64,000 nt of DNA from Agarophyton chilense (Eukaryota; Rhodophyta; Florideophyceae; Gracilariales; Gracilariaceae), in NCBI GenBank assembly GCA_030374765.1, contig JARGXX010000034.1, positions 62,001-126,000 of the forward strand, read 5' to 3'. Below, piece after piece: positions 21,268-32,976 of this stretch (its first letter is position 1; each line of letters begins with the position of its first letter). The translations under genes were made by a program, and so were the position numbers. The notes beneath the pieces were generated by a model. That model searched no databases. It was not told where the DNA came from and was given only the letters and a program-made list of their open reading frames with translations.

Positions 21268-21366
21268 TGTCAAACAGCATTACAGTATACGACACAGAAT
21301 AGTACTTAAGCGCACGACGACGGTTAGAATCAAGTAAAGAGAGGGGGTAAGTGACTTCCACTCACA
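21268..21366 (+). repeat. Copia D 3' LTR (99 bp)
   Basis: Same sequence as 16686-16784. Followed by GTACA, the right target flank. Confidence 0.95.
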
Positions 21367-23695
21367 GTACACATATGTTAGGTTCACATTCAGTAGGTCT
21401 AGCTAGATGTTTAATGTGGGGGGGCTCGGGTGTTTATCATGTTTGGTAGTCAGATATGTATTCGTGTTTTCAGTGCCAAATAAAAAATTCGTGGTTAGCG
21501 AATGTGAGCCTTAACCACTGACCTTGTGCGCATTACTAAAAGCCAAAATGACCTAAAGTTATAGTGAAGAATAGCTCTGCGGCTTTTTTCTACGGAAAGA
21601 ACACCCATGATTTGTATCGGCACGTCGACGAAATTGTGTCGATACAATGAATGGCTTTAATGGATTTGTGAATATTCGGGGTCATCAAAGGGATGAGAGT
21701 ATCAGACCAATTACTGATTGAACAGCTGGTCCATGAGCTGATCGAGAAGATGGACTTGACTCACGCAAGATCAAAATTAAAGGTTCTTTACTTTTTTTCT
21801 CATTCGTGAATTTTTAGTATCAGTTCGTTGTGTCAGTGAAGGGTACGTTTTTGAGAAGACAGTTGGTAACCGTTAACACTGTTGCTGTAGGCATCTTCAA
21901 CATTTGAGGCTGGCGATACGTTGACCGAAAAGAAAATGCGGTAGGAACTGAGCTCTCTCGTCGATTATTGAAAGCAACTGCCACTAAAGTAGATACATTA
22001 TACTCCTCCCGGGGGCGCTTACGGTCTTATAATGACGATACTTTTACATTATCCATCCCTAGATACTACTGATACCCTTTGAACAACCACAAATAATAAC
22101 ATAAACCCATTTATCACCACCACTCGTTTGACCATTGGCTGGTCAATTTAGCTGCTTTCTGAAGCGATGGAACTTCACAAAAACGAAATCTTACAGTACG
22201 CAGCTTGGCTGCAGACAACAACCACCTCCTCGCATTTGTCAAAATTTTAATGGTTCATTAAAGGGTTTAATATAAATGTGCATACGTACATACGTCAAAG
22301 AAAGCCTCAAGTAAAGACTTTCGCCAATAACCGCATTGGATTCACTTTTATTCATGCCAAACACGAACGTAGGAAAGAAGTGAGAAGTGCGAACGGCGGT
22401 GAGCCACAAGAAATGAACAAGAGAAATAATATTCAAAAGGCTTCTTCATGTCACGGGATCACTTGCAAAAACGGGTAAGCACTCACATTCCCCGAACTGA
22501 TGTCTTATTCCTTCATACGTCTTCCAATATCTGACAGTGATGCAGGATGCTTTCTGAAGTAGGCTCACTGGCTCCTTGCCTTTGTAATTTCTACGGCGTA
22601 CGAGGATATTCATTCATGGTTCAGTTTGACCTAAAATTCTACTCTATTTCACATGTCACGTTCTGAGGTGGTTAATACAGTTAGAAAGAGAGCCATGTCA
22701 TTGTCCCTCCCTAATAATTAATTATGGCCACTTGATACTTTGGAATAAATGCAAAGAGGGACCTTCTGACTCTACGATTCGACTCCTCGCCAGTCCTCAA
22801 TGATTGCTGTGATGGTTTTGCATGCCAATACGGCGTTGGTAGTAGGGGAAGCTTATACGCAAGCGTCACAACTATTTAAGGGATAGTGCGTATTATAAGA
22901 GACCAAAAGGGTCGAGAACAGACTGGACAATTTCGAACTAGGGTTAATTCAGGAACATGCCGCAAATGCGTTTGCCATGTGCAGAACGCATCACAGTGAT
23001 CTGTATCACGTCCACCATAGCACATTGCAGTATCTTTCCAGTCAGCAATGCGAATACCTGCATACATTGGAGTGAAAGAGTCGCGCCAACTTCAACAATC
23101 TGATGAAATCTAGCCGATGAAAACCAAACGTTTCTGCGCATGTCGCCTTTACTGCCTCGCCCCCGCGCTCGCCCGCCCGTCTGCCGCCGCCACGCGCGCT
23201 TGTGCATTAATAACGTCTACTGCGAGCTAACACATTACGTATTATTCTCAATTGTATATCGAAAACGGAGCAGAGATGGAACACGAGACCATATCAATTA
23301 GTCTCCAGCCGGATATGGCCACATGTTCCACAAATCCACCACAGCCCAGTACGCTTAATGCAATTTCTGCACTGCTGGCCATTATCGATATTATTGATGA
23401 AAGGCACCGCCATCAGTAAATCCCTAAACCTCCTAGTACAGTATGAGTCTCGATTGCAGTCTAGTCGACGAATCAATTTCGCAAAAGTGCAAAGCTACTG
23501 AAAGGTTCAATTATGACAATCTGAGAGTGACGATATGCGAAGAAAGTCCGCCATGCACGTGGGAAATACTTGACTGAACACACTTGCATATGGAGTGGTG
23601 CCAAACAAAGCTCTTTTTCACGCCTCATGTTGTAGAGAAAAAGCGAGCGCCGACGCCAAGCTTGAATCGAGCAGTAGACAGGATAGACAAAAACT
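21367..23695. other. No gene recognised
   Basis: Continuation of the gene 3 upstream side after Copia D, then unassigned DNA. A short plus-strand peptide MRVSDQLLIEQLVHELIEK (from 21693) and minus-strand frames at 22876-23207 have no recognisable domain. A GC-rich patch lies at 23155-23205. No LTRs or transposase motifs were seen. Confidence 0.4.
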
Positions 23696-24023
23696 GGTCT
23701 GCAATGCGTCGATATTCGACCCAACAAGCGCAGTTTATGATACACAACTCGGTGTTTCACGCGACCGGGGGTTTTCGTTGCTGCTCGTGAGCTTGAGCTG
23801 TCAACAAATCGTAGGGATTTCGTCGCGGTGTTGAAGTGGTTCTCTAACCGGTGGCAGCCAGGAATGGAAATCTAGATACTGTAAACCTACAGTATGCCTT
23901 CGCGATAGCCATCACACGTTCCATTCCATATTATCGTTGTATACAGCAACATTTCTACGTTAGTGTTAGCAATAGTCCGCAAACAGTGCTCGCGCTTTTT
24001 TGAGGAGCTTCATGGCAGGTTCA
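23696..24023 (-). repeat. 325-bp block, inverted copy of 12909-13233
   Basis: Reverse-complement match to 12909-13233 from GCAATGCGTCGATA to GGCAGGTTCATG. It lies 453 bp upstream of the gene 2 start, in the same orientation relative to its gene as the other copy. On the plus strand an open frame through it ends VSLSCQQIVGISSRC and a stop, nearly identical to the end of the other copy's frame. Confidence 0.8.
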
Positions 24024-24475
24024 TGCGCTCATCTCGAGTTTGGGCAACCAGTTTGCATCCCCGCGCTTGTAGCAGGATTTCAGAAGCGTTAATTTCACCC
24101 TTCTTTATTGAACGGTTTGTGAAACCTGCAAGTAGAACAGACAAGCCCCCTTATGGTAATGCGCTCCTTTCGTGTGACAAAAAGACCTGTAGACTCGACG
24201 GTTGCAACTGATTCCGTCACGGCTTCGTGCGATACCGAGCACATATGCTGTAACTTGTGCTTTTGAATCGACGAGTGGGAAAGGCTTGTGGTTAAAGGCA
24301 CCAAATCGGGGTGCACTTAAGTATGCAACAAGATTCGATTATACCTTTTCAAAACAAGCTTGGATATCGATGCGCTCGTCTCCTCGAGCTCTTGCGATAC
24401 CCACAGCTCTGCGTTTGCCCAAAAGCTCCTCAACCTTCGCCATTCGGCTGCCCCGGCCAATAGCCCACAGCTGAG
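24024..24475. other. Upstream region of gene 2
   Basis: Non-coding as far as can be seen; expected to hold the gene 2 promoter. No canonical TATA box. ATTATACC (24337-24344) is the nearest AT-rich candidate, about 135 bp from the start codon, a distance like that in gene 1. Confidence 0.35.
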
Positions 24476-25105
24476 ATGAAAATCGCCAAAGTGGTCCCCA
24501 CTATACCGATGCTGTTGCTGTGCGTGTGCGCAGCGCCGGTTTCTCGCCAGTTTTTTGGCCCTGGCCTGTTCAGCGGACTGTTGGCGGGATTTTCGGGCGT
24601 TGCTCAGCCACTTACTGCGCCCCCGATGGCGACACTGCCGCCCGCATCAACCTCTCCAGCCCCGGCTACCCAAATGCCTTCCCCAGGGTCACCATCCACC
24701 GGGCCGCCCACTGCGCCGCCGACCACTTCGCTGCCTACCACAACGCCGCCTACCACAGATCCGCCCACCACAGATCCGCCCACCACACAGCCGCCCACCA
24801 CTGAACTTCCGACTACCCAAGCCCCAGTTGACGTGGGTCCTTCTCCAACACCTTCTGCCGCACCACCGTTAATGGATCAAGGTGGTGGCAGTGGTGGCGG
24901 TGATGGTGGCGCCGGTGGAGACGGAACTGGGTTTGGTACTCTATTGTCGATTGGCGATGGTGGTACGTTTGTAGGAGGCCTAGGTGCTGGCAGTGGAGTT
25001 GGGTCAGCCGAAAGTGGAGGTACTACATCATTCGCTGGGTTATTTATTAGCTTAGGGCTTGGGGGAAATGGTGGCAGCGGCGGAGCGGGTAGTGGGGGCG
25101 GATGA
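24476..25105 (+). CDS. Secreted-protein gene 2: Thr/Pro-rich stalk, Gly-rich C-terminus
   Basis: A 209-residue predicted extracellular protein. Signal peptide MKIAKVVPTIPMLLLCVCA is followed by APVSRQFFGPGLF, matching the Ala-Pro-Val mature start of its relatives. Residues about 45-120 are a Thr/Pro stalk with repeats of the type TTxPPTTDPPTT, a likely site of O-glycosylation. Residues about 130-209 are Gly-rich (GTGFGTLLSIGDGGTFVGG, GAGSGVGSAESGGTTSF, FISLGLGGNGGSGG) and align with the C-terminal domain of genes 1 and 3. There is no collagen-like block. ATG 24476 is the first in frame and starts the signal peptide. Frames in the other registers here are composition shadows. Function is unknown; surface or matrix protein by inference. 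Confidence 0.82.
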   Translation: MKIAKVVPTIPMLLLCVCAAPVSRQFFGPGLFSGLLAGFSGVAQPLTAPPMATLPPASTSPAPATQMPSPGSPSTGPPTAPPTTSLPTTTPPTTDPPTTDPPTTQPPTTELPTTQAPVDVGPSPTPSAAPPLMDQGGGSGGGDGGAGGDGTGFGTLLSIGDGGTFVGGLGAGSGVGSAESGGTTSFAGLFISLGLGGNGGSGGAGSGGG

Positions 25106-26816
25106 ATTGTCGGCGCCTCAGGAGTGGCCCAGAAACGGGTTTTTTCTATCCCGATAGACTTTCAAACAATTACTAGAATGACATAGTTTGGAGAGCATGA
25201 GCTTCGAATACCATCAATCTTGTCTGTCACCTCTAAACCATTGATGCTTTGGGTTTGTTTAAAGTGAAACCGGTACGCTTTTGAGTGACAAATTCTACAG
25301 ATAAGTCTTTACGAGTTATGTTGAAAATAGAGAGCCCAGCAATCTGCACCTGTATTTCAACTCAACTGACTTATCATATTGCTGGCAGTTTCCCGCTTTT
25401 CACTCTTCATGCCAGAGTCAATAAGAGAATAGTGCGTAATCAACTGAACCACTCTGATTTCCGAACGCTAAGAGTGTGGATATCGGGGCATAATTTGATG
25501 TCCACACTCTTCGAGCTCTGATGTCGGGGCTCGATTCTGGTGCCCGCCCTCAATAGGTGTGATTGTGGTTAGTGTGGAACCGTTATTGTATGCATTTTCA
25601 GGTTGGTTCACTAAAAGAATGAGAATCTTCCTACACCCGCGATTCCGACGCCTGTCGATGCTACAATCAAAGTGATTACCGACCCAGGTGTATTAATCAT
25701 AATTCAAAAATATTAAATGCATCAGTGCAGCAGCTTTTATTTTTTTCACGTTTTTCTGAAATGGAGATCGACGACGTGCCGGCGAGAACTGCTCTCCAGT
25801 ACCCGTTCTCGTGGGGTGATGAATTTCATCACCCTTTATTGGGGTGAAATTGGGGTGAGGAAGTCCCACTTCACCCTGGCAGGTTGAGGGAGTCCCGCTC
25901 CCGAGTGAACCTCACCCTAAATCAGGGTGACATCACCCCACTCCTCACCCCGCGGGAGTTCAAGGCTCGTTTAAATCGGTCCTTCGGACACACTTTGCAG
26001 GAGCAGGAATTGTTGGTAACGAGGGGTATGATACTCCTCACCACTTTCGATACATCTATCGTAACTACGCTTCAAAGACAAACATTTTTAACCAGTTCCT
26101 CATATCTCTGTGAAACGAAGACAATCAAAGAACTGTTTGTTTACCATAGCGCTTTAGCAGCATACCGGTCTGCCTATTGCTGTTACCAACGGTACGCTTT
26201 GCTCTAACACATTCTTCACTGCAAGAGCGCTACCTATAGTACGAACTAGACACACAATGCGTCAGAATATGTCCACTTTTGACTAACTGCAACACAATAA
26301 TAACTTTCAATGCCCTTGTGAGTAATTAATCTTAGCCCAACACTTTAGTGGTGCACAACACAATTTCCGAAGTTATCCAGTTCTGGTGCGCTGGGTGAGA
26401 GTTAAATGCGATCCATACAAAACGAAGACAAGAAAACCGGACCACGCAGTATTGAGAGACGTGCCGTGATTCAGTGATCAAACGGCTCTTGAATCAAGTG
26501 GATTGATAGTTCACTCTTGTACGTTTGCGATGTGACTATGACCGCACTTTTAACGTATTCTAAGCTCAAACTTCAGGCTGTGGTGTCATACGTTACACCA
26601 GGCTGATAAGAATTCTTTCGATAAGCCATTGCTACAACCCACGACTCACATTTACAGTACTTAACCCCCGCACTTTTGCTCTTCGACACGCCACCTCTAC
26701 GCCCCATCGCAGCCAAACATGCTCTACCTCAACTTCCTTTATTAACACACTCCTCAGTGTTGCAGGTAGCCCAAGGTCCGCGAAAGACACAGACTGTGTA
26801 AGATCCTGTGTAAAAG
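25106..26816. other. No gene recognised; contains the GGGTGA cluster
   Basis: Unassigned DNA between gene 2 and Copia E. Short open frames show no domain. The only structured part is the inverted GGGTGA-rich cluster at 25798-25960, listed separately. Confidence 0.4.
25798..25960. repeat. Cluster of GGGTGA/TCACCC inverted repeats
   Basis: About ten copies of GGGTGA or TCACCC in both orientations within 160 bp, including a perfect 10-bp palindrome with a one-base centre (GGGTGATGAA/TTCATCACCC, 25814-25834). The segment 25801-25837 is close to the reverse complement of 42497-42531, so at least part is a dispersed sequence. Could be the end of an unclassified DNA transposon or a foldback element. 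Confidence 0.6.
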
Positions 26817-27098
26817 GTTGCGAAAACCGATGGGCATCTTTTAAGGTATAATATACTGTATCGACAATGATCGTATGCAACCAGAATAGCCTACACGCCG
26901 GATATATCTGTACTGTAGTGATTCACTGATGTTGCCATAGTTAGATATGCCTGGGGATCTGCGGTCTACAGTCTACTTAAGTCGTATGGTCTGCGAGCAC
27001 CGCAGCGAGAAAAGGGAGCCTCAGCCGAGAACTACCGCCATGTAGTAGACGTATTGTTTGTAGCACCGCCGAGTGTTGTTTTTCTTATCCCTTTTATT
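26817..27098 (+). repeat. Copia E 5' LTR
   Basis: GTTGCGAAAACCGATGGG to CCCTTTTATT, matched by 36094-36376. Contains GGTATAATATACTG, a TATA-like patch at about 26848. Followed by GTTTTGGGCCCAG, a diverged initiator tRNA-Met primer site that again precedes a frame starting Gly-Pro. Confidence 0.85.
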
Positions 27099-27763
27099 GT
27101 TTTGGGCCCAGAAAGCTCTAATGAATTGCCGTCGCGCCTGCGCTTTTTCTGGGATCCTCGTACTCTTCCCTGGACAGATAGGAAGGGAACTCAAGAAGTA
27201 TATGCTATCGCCGTGGCTCAGTGAATGACATACCACAACCTTCTTGCAGACAGCAACCCCTACAAGGTCAAGCCAGAAGTAATGGGAATCGTTCTGCAAT
27301 CTCAGCTCTACGGTCGCGCTCGAGACATCTGCAAACCGATACACTCAGAGATGATTCAATCACCTGATGGCGCAGACGCCATCGTGAACGCGTTGTACAT
27401 GCGAGATCCGCTCGCAGTCGTGTCGGAAGTGTATCAGGACTTTCTGGCGCTGCTGCATACGAAGAGAAACCGCAACGAAAGTGTGAAAAACTTTGAGTCA
27501 TGGTTTCAGGCGAACGTATCACGACTAAACGCCCATGGAGAAGGCGCGAAGTTGTCGGAAGCTCTTCTTGCTTTTATATTGTTGGCCAATTGCGATGTGC
27601 ACAACACGCAGAGAAGGTCTGTTTTGGCAAATTGTGCGCCTAGGGACTCTTTGTTCGAAACGAATGCGACGACCAGCACATTTCTGGAGAGCATATCGCA
27701 CAGTGCGATAGCTTCATTTCCCCGGCAATGCAACCCAAGTCAGGGCTCTGGTGGTTCGCAAAC

Positions 27764-28282
27764 TGTTTACAGTTCCTGCGGTACTGGCAATGTGAAGTCA
27801 TTCTTTACAGTTCTGTACTGGACAGAAGGTTGACTCGCTGTCCAATGACAGTTACGTACTGCCTTTAAGTATCGAGCTGTGAGTGGTCAAGGGTGTGCAT
27901 CTTTTCTACTTGGATCCTGTGGTACATACTTTCTACTTAGGGTTTTTTATATCTTCTGAATTGATGTTTACGTACTGTCTGTAACCGTTCTAGTTATTCT
28001 ACTTTTAGTCCCGACGGAGTGAGTACTATAGTTTGGATGACCACGGCTTCGCCGGGCACACCCTGACTTCGTCCCAGATAAAAGGAGGACCGGCACTCGT
28101 CGGACCTCTGACGAGGGAATCAGGACATCGATCGTCGGATTCTTGGGTGCGCCCGCTCAACTCGCTCTGCTCTTCTACCTCAACCTCGCCTACCTCTCTT
28201 CTCTAGTCACCTCAGTCACTCAACCCTTCGTGAAACCTTCGTTCAACCTTCGTGCAACCTCACTCCGCTACACTCGTCAACA
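27764..28282 (+). repeat. Gypsy F 5' LTR (519 bp)
   Basis: TG...CA ends, with about 15 differences from the 3' LTR. Internal direct repeats of the form ACCTTCGT... near 28230-28255. Followed by AAGCGCTTTGATTTCG, also found after the Gypsy G 5' LTR and so likely its primer-binding region. Confidence 0.93.
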
Positions 28283-31200
28283 AAGCGCTTTGATTTCGAA
28301 TCGTAACAAGTTTAGCGGTTTGTTTGTTGAAGGTCAACCCGGTTCAAGATGGCTTCCAACTATGGTCTCGTGTCTGTTGTTCAGCCGCCCTTGTTGAAGC
28401 TCGTGAACCAACCTTCGCTCATCAAGTTCGAGGTTGACTATGTTGCGTACAAGGCTAAGGTCGACGATATCAACCAAGACCGCAACGATGATGAGCAGAT
28501 GCACGTCGCCTCTATCAAGGATTGTTTGGATCCTGCGACGTTGCATGCATTGTGTATCACGGGTCAGATCCAAGACGCCAACTCTGTCGAAGAGGCGACT
28601 GTGGAGTCCGTCCAAGCTTGGTTCGACAACTCCTCCACCAAGGCTCCGAAGGATCTCTCCGAATGTATCGACGCTGCTCTGGCGTCCGTCGCATACGTCG
28701 CGAATGGGGACGACCCTGCTGGTGGTGTTGCGGTGCGGACTTCATCTTCAAGATCATCACTGCGTTGGATCAGAACAACGCATCGAAAGTTCTCAGGGAG
28801 AAGGACCTCGCTAAATTCTTTCTCAACTGGGTCGTGAACAAGTTCAAGGACCCGGTACTGCAGGAGCGCATCAGGATGCGCCGCCGTGGCTGGACCAAAG
28901 GTCAACTCGCCGACATCAAGTTCTTCAAGAACGAGGTGTCTACCCTCGCTGTGGAGCTCAATCTTACTGAGACGGCGAGGCGGCGCGTCAATCCCGGCAA
29001 ACTTCGTCAGCCTCCGAAATCCCGTAAGGGCAAGAAGCAAGAGGAAGACGGAGATCCCGACAAGGGTAAGTACCATCGGAAGGGGAAACGCAAGACCCCT
29101 GATGAGTGGACCCAAGAATGCTTGAACCCTGCTTGCAAAGGGAAGCATCCGCTCCGTTGTGTCCGAACACTTCGGACGATCGGAAGAAGGAACTCTTCAA
29201 TGAGCATTACAAGAAGAAGGATGCAAAGAGGGCTAAAGTGCTGTCAACACATGCTCAACCCTCTTCCGACTTCGATATGCCCAACGCCGAGGAGGGCCGC
29301 TTCCGCGTCGCACCCGAGGATACCGTTCTGGATACGGTCCTCGGTGACTCTGGCTCCGATTTCAGTGCTATTACAACGCAAGTCTTCGACAAGTTGAAGA
29401 ATGCCAACCCGTCATTGGCTTTCGAATCACTGGACGAGCCTCTCGAATTGGTAGGAGCGTTCAAGTCCGACAATTCGAAGTTCACCGCGTCGCACAAGGT
29501 CAAGTTGGCTGTCACCATCTACCTACCTGGCTCGAACGTTCCCGTTCGTGTTCGTGGCATTGAGTTTCTCGTGGTCGACAATGACATGGATGAGATTCTA
29601 CTCGGCAGGCCTTTCCTGAAGGCAATTGGTTTCGATCTCAAGGACCATCTGCTAAGGATCCATTCGATCATCCATGACAAGCATGTCGACGATATCGACA
29701 CAGACAAGCTCAAGACCAATGCTGCGAAGTACCAGGGTCTTTCGTACATGGCAGCCGATGATGATCCCATCGAGGTGCCAGATTGCCTAGCCGCAGGCTT
29801 TGGCAAGGACTCCGAAGAGTGGATCCAGAAGGCGTTCAAGAAGATCATCGATGAGGCCGAGATGGAAGGAATCTCCAAGGAAGGAATGATTCGAGTCAAG
29901 GCTCTCCTCAAAGAGTACCGCGACGTCTTCCGCATCAAGCTCGGTGATGATCCTCCCGCCGATGTCCCGCCTCTCTTCATTACTCCTGTCGAGAATGCCA
30001 AGCCATACAGTTCGCCTCAACGAAGGTATGCGCCTATGCAGCGGGTCTTCATCTCCAATACCATTCGTCAACTCGAAGGTATCGGCGCAATCTACAAGAA
30101 CCCTTCATCGCACTGGGAAAGCCCGGCATTGGCAGTGCCGAAGCCTGGGTAAGACAGTCTTCGCTTCACTGTCGACCTCAGGGGGCCCAATTCAAGGACT
30201 GTGCCAATTCAGTCAGCAATGCCGCACCTGGACTCACACCTCCAGGAAATTTCTGGCAGTACCTGTTTCGGTCGAACCGATATGGCTCACAGATACTGGC
30301 AAGTCCCTCTTGCACCTGGAAAGTCGCAAGAGATGTTGTCAATTCAGACACCCTTAGGTGTCTACTCATCACACCGCCTTCTCCAAGGTGGAAGTGACTC
30401 TGGAAACCACTTTCAAGCTGTACTCCAACACAAGTTCGACGGAAGCGTTGATCGGATGCTGCAGTGGATCGACGACTTCTTATTCTACGAGAGGAATGAG
30501 AAGGAACTCCTCGACAACATCGAGGAATATCTCCGAGTCTGTATGGAAATCGGACTCAAGGTACACGCCGAGAAGTCTTTCTTTTTCGCCAAGGAAGTCC
30601 AGTTCTGCGGCCGCATCATCTCAAACGAAGGCGTTCAGTACCATCCACGTCATTTCAACTCGTTGGTGGATATGAAACCACCAAGAAGGGCGAATGAACT
30701 TCAGCAGTTCCTTTTTGAAACGAACTGGATGCGCAACTCCATCCCAGCCTATGCGGAACGCATCGCCCCCCTACAGGCTCTTCTCGAGGAGCAGTACCAG
30801 AAGTAAGGGAAGGGAACGAAGCAGTCACTTCGCAAACTTTCCCTCTCCGACGCGTGGGGCGCTAAGCATGATAAGGCTTTCGCCGATATCAAGGATCAAC
30901 TCGCCGCTTCAGTCAAGCTCGCTCACCCGAAAGAAGATTTCCGCGTCTTCTTGTTCACGTATGCATCGGAAACTCATTGGGCTGCAATGCTGACTTAAGT
31001 ACCAGAAGAAGATCAACGCAAGGACATCGAGGATCAGAGGCACGAACCCCTTTGTTTCCTGTCCGGCGCATTCTCCGGATCAGCTGTCAACTGGTCCGTT
31101 CCTGAGAAGGAAGGGTACGCAATCGTCGAAGCCATGTTTCGCCTGGATTTCTTGGTTCTGGCTCGCGAGGTTACCATGTTCACAGATCACGCCAACTTGG

Positions 31201-32976
31201 TCTACCTCTATGATCCATATGGAAGGAATCCGAGAATTGCACGTCACACTGCAAGCAAGCTGATGCGTTGGGCCATCAAGCTCAGTGCATTTCGCTACGT
31301 CGTCGATCATCTCGCTGGTGAACGCAATGTTTGGGCTGACATGCTGACAAGATGGGCAGTCAACTCCAAGCACACCTTTGATGCAACCAAGGTTGGTCGC
31401 GCCAAGTCGCTTATGCTGGCTCCGATCAACCCCGGCATGATCCACGTCTGGACTGGCCGAAATTCGCAGATATCGAGAAGTCGCAGAAAGATTCAAAAGT
31501 CAAGCCGCCTTATGCTTTCAAGAACAAGGATGGCTTGTGGAAGAACGACAAGGGTATCATTTGGGTTCCGGCTGAAGATGAGCTCATGAAGATGCGCATC
31601 ATGGTCGCTGCTCACACCGGGCACGGTGGACATCGCAGCTGGCGCGTCACCCTCGCAACATTTCAGGCTTACTTCAAGTGGAAGAACATGCCCGACGATG
31701 TGGAGTCTTTCGTTCGTTCATGTCTTCACTGTCTCTGCATAGAGTCGGGGAAGATTGTTCCACGTCCTTTGGGTCATGCTATTCATGCCGTCCTGCCGAA
31801 CATGCTCCTGCATTTCGACTTCTGCTACATTTCTCCTGGAGAGGATGACTTCCTCTACGTTCTCGTATTCAAGGACGACCATAGTTCCTACGTCTGGCTA
31901 ACACCTACGAAGGATACTACCGCTGAGACGGTGGCCGAGATCCTCATCGTCTGGTTCGCCACCTTCGGAGTTGTCAACCAGTGGGTATCGGACTGTGGCT
32001 CGCACTTCAAGAACGCGCTGATTCGTCTCATCAAGGAGAAGACGTATTCGGAGCACCACTTCACCCTGGCTTACTGCCCGTGGTCGAATGGCACAGTCGA
32101 AGTCGTGAATCGGGAACCTCTCCGAGCGACTCGTGCTATTCTGTCCGAATATCAGCTGCCGCACGGCTGTTGGCCGAGCATCATGCCGGTCGTTCAATCT
32201 GCCTTGAACAACTCAGTGTTGGATCGCCTGGGCAACCGCTGCCCCCTGACTGTCTTTACGGGGCATCCACAGGATACTCCGCTCAAGGCTGTCATTCGCA
32301 AGGCTCATGGTAAGGTCAAGGTTCACTCGATCAAGGACATTCGCGCTGCTCAGCAAGTCAACATCAACTCGCTGCTTTCATCGTTGGAAGAGATGCACAA
32401 GGATGTCGCCGTACGCTCAGAGAAGAAGCGTGAGTCTGCGGTTCGCACTCATAACCGCAAGACCAACGTTCGCGCCATCAACTTCGCTGAAGGTGACTTC
32501 GTACTTCGTGGCATCATGCAGCAAGAACGCTCTCGCAAGCCGTCGCTCAAGTGGCTGGGTCCTTTCCGCGTTACCGAATGCCGATCCGGGTACATTTTCG
32601 TGATCGAGGACTTGGTGACTGGCGAGAAGCGAGAAATCTACGGGCGTCGACTCAAGTTCTTTCGCAACAAGGACTTCAAAGTGACCGAGGAGGTGTTGGA
32701 CCACCTCTCTTACCAGAAGGGAGAGCTTTTCATCGTTGAACTCTTCAAGGACCTCCGCCGCAAGGCTGGAGAAGTAGAGCTGCAAGTCAAGTGGAGTGGA
32801 TTCGACGAGGATGAGATGGATTGGGTCAGTCTCGCTTCTCTTCGCGATGACGTCCCCGAACTCGTCGCTGAATTCATCGCTGACTTGCTCAACACAGGGA
32901 CCAAGCGTCAACGCAACATTGCCAATTCACTCTGACTGTCGGGTGTTCATCTTTCGCTTCACCCGTCATGGGGCGC

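Larger units (their letters stand above)
16686..21366 (+). mobile_element. Copia element D, nearly whole and young, 99-bp LTRs
   Basis: A 4.68-kb Ty1/Copia element with 99-bp LTRs that look identical (16686-16784 and 21268-21366, TGTCAAAC to CTCACA) and flanks GTACC/GTACA, a near-perfect 5-bp duplication. Parts: a primer site at 16785; gag about 17035-17980 with a Cys/His cluster (LCTYHKSQGIRCNHTDAQC); protease near 18050 (LDSGAHPTHIT); integrase about 18640-19200 (HHCC, then SDTCGPI, DLRSDNAKEY, ENGIAERLNRT); reverse transcriptase about 19690-20400 (HFDIKSAYLHE, LYGSAPAAYYYN, TIDDFLV); and RNase H about 20730-21140 (SDADFANAKDRKSITG, TTEAEYVAA, DNRSAVM, KYIDIRHHYL, ADIFTKPLH). It looks almost whole, with about one or two breaks. 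Base use is strongly A and C rich on the coding strand, unlike its neighbours, and it is a different lineage from A, E and K. Confidence 0.95.

Noticed and set aside
21693-21950. Two-exon gene (MRVSDQLLIEQ ... and a short AG/GT-bounded exon near 21892-21943)
   Set aside because: The donor site is weak, the peptide is short and no family is recognised; chance is likely.
24604-24801. Gly/Val-rich minus-strand frame over gene 2
   Set aside because: Exact antisense of the Thr/Pro repeats of gene 2; a shadow.
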